Shown here piece by piece: positions 34,495 through 46,400 of a stretch of 64,000 nucleotides of DNA (position 1 is its first letter; the number at the start of each line of letters is the position of its first letter). Under the pieces are notes generated by a model. That model saw only the letters and a program-made list of their open reading frames with translations. It was not told the origin of the DNA and made no database searches. Origin of the DNA: Coffea arabica. Taxonomy: Eukaryota; Streptophyta; Magnoliopsida; Gentianales; Rubiaceae. Position numbers and translations under genes: made by a program. The stretch lies in the NCBI RefSeq assembly GCF_036785885.1, contig NC_092314.1, forward strand, positions 16,637,638-16,701,637, in the 5' to 3' direction.

Positions 34495-37400
34495 CTAGCA
34501 TCCAGCTGCTTTCAAAAATTTGTCATATGGGCTTGAAGGTGGAAGTCTAAAGGACTGTTCTTGTACACACTCCTGTGCACATGGAAGCTGAATCCGACTT
34601 TGAATTAGTTGACTGTTTGTGGATTTTATGTCTCCTGATAGATCCAATACCTACATGAAGTGATCAGAAGCCTCAACAATCAGCAACAGAAATCTTGACT
34701 CACAAACTAGAGCCGTCGAGATATTGGTCAATATCCTGTATGTGAGATTTAATAAACCTTCAAATTGGCAACCGTTCAGCTGGATAATTTATGAGTAATC
34801 AGTTGCCTTCATAGGAACAGGAGGAATGTAGTAGGTTAAGTCTTGGGTTTAGGTTATCTAAGAAATGTACAAATCCTCACCCCACCCACCCTGATCAAAG
34901 GCAAAAAAACCCATGACAGTAAATGCATAATTGATGTACAAAGGCAAAACATGTGCACAGAGAGAGAGAGGAAGGGAGTTTCACCTTGTTTGATAAAACA
35001 GGCCCCTTATTTTCGTTTTCACATGCACTAAGTATAGCCTTTGCTTCTTGTTGCACCTTGAAACTCTGAAGGGCCAGCATCTTTTGTTGTTTACCATTTA
35101 CAAGGGCCTCGCATTGACTCTTTACTTGATCATAAGGTATTGGAGTAGAAGAAACTGGCAGGCTTGCAACATGGCGAGCTGTTTCCAAGACCTGCTCATG
35201 GTACAAAATAATCATTGTGCAGTAGTATGCAAGCTTGTGTCATAGCATGGTAGTACATAAACAATGAATTGGTTTATGAAGGCAAATTAATCTTCTTTTC
35301 TCCTCCATAAGAACTGATTCAACTGTTGACAGAGACTTCATTGATGGTGCAATAGGCCACAAATGATCTATTGGAATATGACAGTAGCATGACTAGAAAC
35401 ATATATCTGAAGGTAGTTCAAGAAAGCTGAATTGCAAATGTTGCAGAACTCTTTAGTAGTTCAAGAGTTCGTGGAAAACATCAGTTTGGGCACCAAAGAG
35501 AGTGGAAAGCTGTAGAATAGATGAACCAATATCTCCCGTAGTGAACTTCTTCCATTAGGAAATAATTTGATCCTTCATTTGACCGCTATTGTGGTAATCT
35601 GCTAGGAACTATTTGCTTTAGATCTTATCAAGTCATGTTTGGACCGCAAAAATGTTATAATTTAGATAGTATGATCCAAGTATTAAGTGAACTTGAATTT
35701 TTTATCATACCATCAAGCATTATGAATAACAGACAAAAGAAAGGATCAATTACCAACAAGAAGGAAAAATTCAGTTCTTTCCTATGGATCTCTCTGTAAT
35801 GCTTCCTCAGGTTCCTAACTGATTTTACCCAGAAGTGGGCATTATCATTCAGAAATTAACAAATGCAAGCAAAGAAAAACTTAGTAACACCAAGAGCCCA
35901 GATTGATGTAAACATTTCCTAGGAAAAAAGACATTATCTTCAACTTTAAATTTAGACTCAGAACCACTTGGTACCATTGTGCTTCTGAGCAAAGTAGAGA
36001 ATACCAGTTTCAATGATACTACTGTAAAAGTAATTGATGCCAATGCAACTCTTCTTGAGAATTTGGATGTTATGATTTTCGTTTGTGTGATGCCAAAGTT
36101 GGTCCACAAGAAAAAGTTCTTATGCTCATGCATATTCTAATACTGATGATTCTGCCTTGCTAATAACAGTCTTGGTTTAGTAGAAGCATCTGTTTTAGGG
36201 AAACAGAGTGAGGGGTGTCGGAAGAACCATGATGTGTAACTTGCTCAAGATCTAAACAAGGTGTAGTAGACATAATATGTTTCCACATTCTTTCTTGAAC
36301 CATTTTAGTTTTCAATCTGCTTTTTAACTTTCTGAATTTACCCAACTAGGTTATGAATTTGAAGAACATCGACCGTTATCTTATTTAATGGAAATATTAC
36401 AAAATTTTGCCATCAACTACAGAAATACTAACAATACCTTCAAACGACAAAGTTATGTGTGAAACTAAGAAGAAGTGATTATGAAGTAAAAAGCAATTAC
36501 TTACAGATTCCAAGAGCTGGTTGACGCTAAGAATGTCAAGCGAATTGACAGACAGAGATGTCTTACGCCCAGATAGACTTCCACTTGCATCAGGAAAAGA
36601 TTCTTCATCGGCTAACCCAGCTGGTGCCATGATCTGAGAGCAAAAAAGTTCACTTAAACTGAGTAAAACACCAGGCTAACCAATGCCTAATTATTTTTGA
36701 ACTAACCTCATTAAATGTCTGAAAATCCATTTCTGCAAGTGGAGAAGAAGGGCATGGTGTCTCCATGAACAATGGAGCTCCCAACGGGTACGCATCATCT
36801 GGTGAAAATCCTTCTTGAAGTTGGCTTTTTATGTTTGACAACTCAGCCTAGAAGTAGACAGATGAGAAGTTTGAAGCAGAACGATCAAAATTATTTTCCT
36901 TAATACCCAAAAAAAAGAAAAAAAAAAAGGGACCAGTAATATAAAGACTTTCAACCTAAACTTGCTACTTTTATGCCTAAAGGTTCTCAAAGTAGTATAT
37001 TTGCTAGTTTGCGGAAGTAGAAAGGTCAAGAAATAATTCCACAGGAATACAAACTTATCTAAAAGCTTAAGCAATTACTGTATTCATCACAATTTGTTTT
37101 CCTTTGACCTCGCATAACCCTTTTACTTGAAAGTATAATATAACTTGAGATAATTATGTGGAACAGAAATGTATAGCAGCATGATTTAACCTTCAATACT
37201 CCATCATTTTAAAAGGTGCATTGATTGGAAAGTTGCAGGTAAATCAAGTTTTAATTGACTTCAGCATGAAGAAGCAAGGGGTCAACCAATGAATAAATAA
37301 GACGAAAACTTTGATGTTATCTTAAGAAACTTTGCCAAAAGGGCAAAAAAGGCGTGAATTTGAGAGCAATATGTTTTAGAATTAAGTTTAGATACACTTC

Positions 37401-40400
37401 AAATTTACCTAGATTCTCTTTGATGGTCAGACACATGAGAGGGTGACAACTTGAACCAATGATAGTTTTCTACTTTAGTTTGTAATGATTATACAACTCA
37501 TGAATCACACAACAAATTAGTAGTACCACAGACTGGCCAACATAGAGTGAAATTTCTTAAAGAAGCCCACTCATGTGCTTAATGAAAAAACGTCCGGAAA
37601 TAACTAATTGCGTTTTGAGAGCAGGAATGTGATGAGTAGTAGTAATTTAGATTACTCATTTGAGTTCAAGTCATTATTATGTTAATATCGAGACAAATTT
37701 AGCTTAGGGCTGAGCTATCTAGCCTAGTAAGGTTCAGCCCATGGTGAACAATGAGAATATATATCCAAAGATTTCTATAGCGAGGTAAAGTTTCCTGTTA
37801 TCCATGTCTACCCAACTAAAATTAAGTCAGAAGCAAAAGCAGAAGCTTCCTCCAGAAAAAATTGCACAACTATCAGTTAAACTTTATGCACATCTAGAAA
37901 ATAAATTCTCTCCACAAATTTATTGTCAGTTTGGAGATTGACTTTATTTAATTGACACACCCCATTCCATTCTCTTCTGGACATAATGCATTATTGGTAA
38001 ATCTAGGTATGAACACTAAGGATTAAATAACTGTAGCAGTTAGCTTGTCTGCTTCTAGTTGTTTCTATCTGCTCTATCTTCTTCTTTTTCCCTCATAAAG
38101 AACTTAAAAGGGAAGATGGAAAACTAAAGAGCACTAATAGAGTACTGAAAAGATATTTTAGGTAGATTGGCTGCCGCTGAAATTTTTTCTTTCTACTTTT
38201 TCTTTTTCTTTTTTTTTTAAGAACAACAATAATATGCTGTAAAATGATTAGTAACTAGAGTCATTTGAAACAAGCTCCTGCAACCACATTGGAAAAGTTT
38301 AATCTAGACTGTAGTTCCACATTTTTAGTCCTAATCTGATAACCTAATCGTGTCCATTACTTCTGCATCAAACATGTTAAAGTCTGCAAATCCATAAATA
38401 AGGTATCACCATATCATGACACTAGAAAAATGTTGTGTCTTCCACTTTAAGACCTTGCACTCAATGGATTGTTATCAATGACTTATTTAGTAAGCTGCAT
38501 GGGGCCTACTACACCTCAATTCCTGTATAGATGTCTCCAGAAAAGAAAATTCAAACCCAATATCAAATAAATGATACCTAAGCCAATTGGAGTAAATAGC
38601 AGCAGGATAATGATAACTTTGACTGCTAAACTACACGCAAGCAGCATATTCGTGGATATACATTAATACTTGGGCATCCTACATAAAATGGTAAACAAAC
38701 AGAAAGTACACAATGTGAGGAAGTAAAATTATGTAAATTACCTCTGACAATCTTCCATACTTGGTCATGAAGTGAGATATAACAAGTTCTTTTAAATGCT
38801 GGTCATTCGACTCAATTTTTGAAAGAGACTTCAGAGCAGCAACTTCATCATCCTGTGATCCGTATCCTTTAGTTTCATTAATGACTGTTGTGGACAAAGC
38901 CTGTAATCTCATATCTTCAACTAATTTAAGGTATGGATCAACCTGTCAGCAAGATATTTTTATAAGTCCCATCATTAATTTAAAAAGAATATATATAAGC
39001 AGAAAAGATTTTCCGACTTTATATTTGAGTCCATATCAGAGTAAATGATCAATCTACTCGGACAAAAGTAAATTATTCCTCTGTAAGTTTTTTACTACTT
39101 ACTGTTTCATCAGTCAATGATGACTTAATAACAGGAATTATCTCAGGAAGATTGCCTGCCCTGGCCAAAAATATAAGCATGTATGAAGCCAGAGTAAAGA
39201 GAGACCTCCTCTGAGACGGTTGAAGACCACCTTCAACATGCAGGCAAGGAATTAGAATGAGAGAGACCACCATCTGATCAATAATAAATGGACTCAAGAG
39301 ACATTTACAAGGAGCAGCAATAACTCGTTATAATTCCTTATCTTGGTCAGTCCAATCTTTCCTGACTGATACTAGAGTTTAACTCCTCACCTAGTGCAAG
39401 CTGGTGATATCAAGAACATTGAAATCCAACATGTGCATGTAACCTTATGTGAAATTTATCAAAGATCCAGCTACTATTCAATTCCACTTAACATTTTCAG
39501 GCTAAATGTTCCTTCCATTATGTAGGATGCAAAAACATTAAGTCGTATATCTGCTATTATGGGTGTGCATCATTGATTCTGTGCCAGAGAGAAGGTTTAA
39601 TTCTGAGGACTCTAGTGCAACCAGACAATGAGCTGCAGCACAACCTACATATCTGCCAACCACTGGCTTGGATTTGCCAAATACGTCTTTAGTTCTATCA
39701 TGATCATTAACCATATGAAATTTTGACATCTACTGTGTGTCATAAGCTGTGATATTCTTCTCTCTTCATGTTTCAGGAGGGCTCCAGTCTCATAGGATTA
39801 TATCACTATATCTAGTCCGTTTTCACTGACCAGTGCTATAATTATGAGAATAAGACATATACCTCATTCAGAGATTTGGAGCATTACGAATGATCATTGA
39901 CATCAAGCAGAACCCAAAAACCAAGAAAAGTTATATACATCACGAGGAAATGCCATCAACGAACACATGCATGAAGAGGACCACTCTCACAAGATAAATG
40001 AAAATACTGCATGATTTGCCTATTGAATATTCATGAAAGAATAAGAAGGAAATCAAATCAACCAACCATCACTATTAAGAGAGATACTCCTCAGAGAAAA
40101 ACCCAGCTGGAAACATCGGACCAGGGCCATGTGACTGGAATTCTGTATTTGTACAAAATGATAATTAAAACCAGAGATAACAACTGTGTAGACAAAACAA
40201 TCAGAAAAATAGGAGACTGGGACTATCTTTGAATTGAAAAAATGGCAAAAAATTAGGTGGATCTGGTAATATGATGTACTTCATGAGAACTTTTAAAAAT
40301 TCTGTAAGCAAAATATGCAAATTGTAATTACAGATGATACTAGGCTTCAGTTATCAAATATTAGATAGATTTATCTTTTATTTCTTCCAAAGTATGAAAA

Positions 40401-43400
40401 AAATATCCAGAAAAGTAGATGCAAAAATGTAGAGCAGGGCAGGAATGACACTACTTTTGAAGCCAAGGCAAGAGAAGGTAACATGTTGTACGTGATAAAA
40501 GACACAGTTATTCTCCCGCCCTTGTATCAGTTAATAGGATAGTTAGCTTGGTTAATGCACTACATATGCAGTTGTAATGTAATGCAAAGACTTGTCATGT
40601 TCAACCAATTTTCCCCAATCAACAAGTCAAGGCAAATTTGCAGGACTAAATCCAGACATAGTACATACCCGTTAACACAAAGGTGAAACCATGTATTTGA
40701 AGTTCTCCAATAGACCAACTTTCAGACGGTTACATTAAGGGTCCATTTGGAATGGGAAGCTTATGGGGGTTTTTTACTAGACTTTATTGTAGAAGTAGTT
40801 TTTAAAAAACTATTAGAATGTGCATTTTATTCTGGGTGTTTTTTGAATTGCCTTTTTGAGCTGCTCGACAACCTCCCCTCCTCCACCTCCACATCTCCTG
40901 CATCCACCATTGTTGCCCCCTCCCACCACCAGCCCTGCCCTACCCTCCCCTCCTCATCCCCCCCCCCAACAAAACCTCTGTCCCCTTCATCCCACCACCA
41001 CCGCTGCTCCTTCCTCCTCTCCCTCTCTCACTTCTCTTTTCTCCCCACACCACAGCTTCCCACCTTCATCCCCTCTAAGACTCCTCCTCCCCCTTCCTCC
41101 TCTCCCTCTCCCCTCCACCCTGGACCATATTTGCTCGCAATCAAGATGTGGTCAGAGGTGGTGGAGGGGGAAGAAAAAGAGGGGAGAGGGAGAGAGAGGA
41201 GGAATGCAGTCAGGGGGGGTGGTGGAAGGGAGGAGTGAAGGGGACAGTGTTGATTGGGAGTGGTGGTGGGGGGAGTTGGAGGGTGGTGGGCAGTGGTGGT
41301 GGTGCAGGAGGGAAGGAAGAGATGATTATGTGGTGTTGGTGTGTTTTTAGTGAGGTTACTGTAGATTTTCTTAGTGGGGAAAAACTAGTTCTGGAAAAAA
41401 CAATCAATCCAAATGCACTAAGTTTGTCTGGCATTGTTGACACAGGTGATACATAAGTCCAATTTGTCAATTTGTCAATAAAAAATTGACTGACCAATAT
41501 ATTTATGTATCATCTTTTTTCATGTTAATTCTGCAGCTTAACTAAAAAGACAGGTTACAGCTTCCAAGTGTAAATGTTACAAGTCGCCATGTGAAATTGT
41601 AATGGCTTAAAAAAATAGCATATGTTCACCTTTGATCGACTGAAGAGCAGACAAATAGCATATGTATGAGCCATTGCCTCGAAATTTGCAGGAATATTTT
41701 CTGCCGATGTTGCCTGAACCCAGATGGATGAAAGAAGAAGATTCACTTGGTGACTACGCAGCCGAAGGGAAGTAGGCCCCTAGATATTAACAAGTCAAAG
41801 AGACATTAGGATAAGCAGTAAGGTTTGTGAAATCAAAAAAGTCTTCAACAAAATTTATGTATGTGCTCACTCATATCTTAAAGTTTTGCAAAACATAAAA
41901 TGGTGAATGGCATGACAATTAGAGGCAATAAGATGATTCATACTTCTTTCCCTGCTGGAACAACACCCTTGAAGCTGTGTAATTGGCCTTGTGACATACT
42001 TCTGACAGATTGATCTTCATAGGAATCTTCTTCCTCTCTCATTTCTCCATCTGAAAATTCAGATTTGGCATCATTTTCATCCAAAAGGGAAAAGCTTCTG
42101 AATTTCACCTTCCGTGACATCTTAGGAGACTGTTCTGAAAGAGTACGAGAGAGATTCCTGTCCAATATTGACCACATATTGCTAAGAGATGGCATAAGCA
42201 CCGTTGAGAAGATATGGTGTGCCCCAGCTCGTGTTTCATGCTCTGAATGTGCCATTGCCAATAGCAAGGGATGAAAGAGAGTATCAGGAAATGCCTAAAC
42301 AAGGAATTGGAAGCAGATGTTATCATCATATAGAAATTGAACAAGAAACATAGCATCTTAATCTTAATGGTTGTACCTTCTTATAATATGTTACATTAGG
42401 AACTGTAGAGACAATTTGTGCAGTTCGATGTACAGCATTGATTGTTGCTCTTGCAGCAACAAAACCAGTTGGAATGCTCTCCAGCACCACACCCATCATA
42501 TCGAGGATGGGTCCAACATCTGCAACCTGTTATCAAGGATGGGTCCACAATTTCATGTTTGTCCAAATTATAATACGAATTAACTGCATGGACAATGAGG
42601 ATAGCTTTCTAATAAAAGCATTCCACGAATTTGATAAGTTACTTCAACATGAGTAGATCAATAGAAGTCCATTAACTGCTTCCAAGGGCTGAAAGAAACC
42701 TAATAAATGCTAGGCTAAGAGTGTCTTTAAAAAGAATGTAAGGAAGGAAGCAGAAAACAGAAGCACGGAAGGCATGGTAACCAGACTTTTCGGTAAAGCA
42801 ATTTGTGATGTCTTAATGTTCTTTGGACACGTGATTGCCTCTGCTCCATGTGATAACTGAAGCGGTCTATATTTTGCATTATGGGACTAAAACACATAAC
42901 TGAAGCTCGGGCCCAAATATTACAAGTCACAGGGTCAGCTAGCTGAAGAAGCACCCATGGAAGTATGCCTCACAACAAGAAGAGAGGCATTTCCAATTCT
43001 TCACTATTATCTTGCTGACTCCAAATACAATATATCAAAGGATTCCTTGGCTATCAAAGGATTCCTTGGCCCAAAAGGAGGAAAAAAGAAATGTCAGGTT
43101 AAAAGTACATGTACCAGCATGCAGGGTCAATGGATGAATAACAACTGTAAAAAGAGAAGCTAGAAGTACGCAGATCGAGTTGCAGTAGAACAAATAAATG
43201 TCTAGTCAACCCTACTATGATCTATGCAGGAAAGACAATTTGTGAACCAAAAGAACTGCATTAAATCTTAGTCAAGACAAACCTTGTCTGCAAGCTGTGA
43301 AATGCACTTTTCCAAAGCAACCTGAAGCTCGTTATTCAATTTATCAGAAGCATCTTGAGGACTTGAAGCTTCAGACGAATATAGTAGGCATTTGCGCAGA

Positions 43401-46400
43401 TGTTTAACCAGCTCACTTATTGCACCAACAATTGCAACTGATGCCTGCTGCTTTGCATTTCTTGCAAGTTGTGTTGTAACATCAATGATGTTTATCTGCA
43501 TATCACGCCGTTTGGCAACATTCTTATGATCCAAGTGCTTAACCACGATAGATAATAATAGATGGGAGCTTTCACCTGGTTCAGAGACAGTTGAGAGTAA
43601 ATAAAAATGAGAAACTATTACAAAAGAAACCAAGAAATGACAATGTCCAGTAGGATGCATAAAGAGTAAAGAAAGGTAGCATATTCTACCTGACTCCTCC
43701 AATAATGACTGCAAATAGGCCAACACTGAACCTGCAAGTCCTTTGTCTGGTGACCAATAATTTTCAGAGTCAAAACGATGGAAAAGAGGTTCAAGTACAC
43801 GTCGTACAGTTGTTACTTCCCTTGCAGATTGGGCTATATTCCATAGACAAACTCTGGACCAGTAAGAGGGGTTCTTGGTTGCCTCCCTGTTTAAAAAATA
43901 TTAAACGTAGATAAGAATGAACCGCAAGTGCATAAAAGCTACACATTCTAGATGTTCTATCATCTTACAGTGTGGCCATTTCCATTTTGGAACTTGTGAT
44001 ATCTGGTAAAGAAGAAACTTTCTGGCTGATGTCAGGAAAAGAAGAGTCATGTTTATCCACTTTGAGCAATCCTTGGACCCATTGTTCTGAGAGGTTGGAA
44101 TTTTTCTTCTCTACTTCACAATTTTCTAAATGGGTTGGAAGTTCCATGTAGTTCTCCAAAGTCACTGTTATAATCTATATCAGATAAAATAGTTCAACAT
44201 TAAGTTAGAAAAAACCAACACTTGCAAGAACATGTCATGGATTGCCTAAAATCCAGTAGAAGAGAAAACTCCATCAAATTACGAGGTAGAGTGTAGGACT
44301 GAGAAGAGTCTCTTACATGGTCAAAGTCCATCGAGATATGGGAGTTCTTCCCCATAAAGTGCACCTAGACAATGAAAACGTAGAAAGAAAGATAATTATA
44401 ACGTGCAAGAAAGAAATTGACTGCAATGGTGCCAACTAAGAAAAATGGCCTACCATAAAGAGTTGCAGAGAAAACATTTTAGCATTACATCTTGAGAAGA
44501 TTTCTAGATATTAAAGTTGAGCATAAGCATAACTCTATCTTTGATGTGAAACTTCATCATAATTATCTCTTCTTCTCATGCTGGATACCAAATTCATTTA
44601 ATCCACTTACAAAACCCAAAATTCAAACCTCCAATTTCTGTACAATTCAGTAGTACACTCCAACCCTCCCAAATTCCTGTTTTTCACTCCTTTCCTCACC
44701 TCTTCTCCTCCTGGATGCAACAGATATGAGCGAGGGAACAGCAGCCACAAATTAGACTCATTAATTGATCACTTAGTTGCACCACAAAAAAAGATGAACG
44801 TATTTTATTCTACTCCCTTTTCTGTTTCTCTTTCCAGTGACTTCCCCACTTAATCCTCCAAATTTCTCCTTAAACTCAGATTGATTTTCTACATATTGTT
44901 TGGGGGGCACTAGGGATGAATACCTAGACGCACCTCAGGTATTTAATGGTGCGCTAATGATCCCTACTTCCTTCCCCAGTGTGCCTCATGGCGTTTTCCA
45001 CAGCCCCTGTAATATTTCCTTTAAACACTCGGCAACCATGCAGGCATATAGAAAATGGAGTTTGTCACTGACGTTAATTCTCATGAAATTGCAATTAAAT
45101 AAGGCCTCATTTGTAGGAAATGTTCAACATCTAAAATAACAGGTTATCTGATAGAATTATTAATTACAGTCAACCCCCCCCCCTCCCCCAAAGACAAGCT
45201 ACAGCATAAGCTGATAGTTAACATACAGAAATTAGAAATACCGATATCTTCCTTTCAGAAGTTAGGATATGACACCAATATGAGAAACCCCTCTAGTGTA
45301 CTATTGATATTAGATTTAATTTTGCTCCAGTTTAGCAGATTCAAGGAAAATATAAAAATAAGTACGATGAAGGATGCTTCTTTTCTATCAGCACCACACC
45401 CACCACGAATCTCCCCAACAAGGGAAAAACAAGAAAACCACATCCACCTCATACTCAGGCAGGCATGTTTGTACATGTACAAAAAATTCAAGGTAGTAAA
45501 GGGAAAAAGCAAGTCTACCAAGACAGCCAAAACTTGCATCCCTGCAGACCTCAAGCACAGTGCTCTGTCATCATCTCCAACTTCTCGAGCTAATTGACAC
45601 AATTTCGGTATGAGGCCCTCCAAGTTGAACATATATGTGCCATCCAACTGCATCAATCAGAAAAGAGGTCAAATCTTCTTAATTTGAAATGACAACTGAA
45701 TGTATAACATGAATATGAGGTTATTTAGGTCCCCTATAGACAGTACTATACGTTGGTTACCTAATCTTTCTATAGAATATACAACCAAAGAGTGCATTGT
45801 GAAAACCATTGACAACAAAACTTCTCTGTAAATTACACTCTGGTTTTGAATTTGTTCATGATTCGATTTCTTAAAGCAATTAACTTATAGCCTACTTCAG
45901 GTTCATTGCCTATGCGTTAATCATTTACTTATCTAAGGGTGCATTTGATAAAAAACTGAAGTATGAAAACTGAAGTCTGAAATCTGAAATCTGAAATCTG
46001 AAGTCTGAATCCATTAAGTTATTAAATTGTTAAGTATTAAATCTACTACATTTGAATGCATATCACATTCAGTGATAAATGAATAACTTATCACTTAATT
46101 TTGGGAGCACGTTTTGCCTAGGAAATTCAGTGCCACTTAATTAATTCAAATGTTCAATTTTGGTTACCAAACGGTTTGAATATGTTAAAATCTGAATCCA
46201 TTAAGTTTAAATGCTGAACTGGGTCATCAAACAGGGCCTAATTGATCAACTTGATGTTCAACTTACCTGGCCATTGATAAAGTCAACTAGTGTATTGCAA
46301 CCTAGAATCTGCAATTCATCATACTGTGGTAGATCTAAAAGGGTGCGAACCATCCCAAGCAAACTACTAGCAAAAAGTGGCCTGAAAAAGATCCCAATCC

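Noticed and set aside
39073..39297. Longer open frame around exon 14 starting MVVSLILIP
   Set aside because: The first residues are intronic. The family sequence that belongs there lies in the separate exon 40067-40142.
40747..41497. Long Pro/Ser-rich and Gly-rich open frames on both strands
   Set aside because: They arise from C/T- and G/A-rich halves of a Tourist-like MITE inside an intron; no family resemblance or codon structure.
42727..42954. 75-codon minus-strand frame in intron 9
   Set aside because: Looks coding-like in places, but no family recognised and neighbouring exons join without it.
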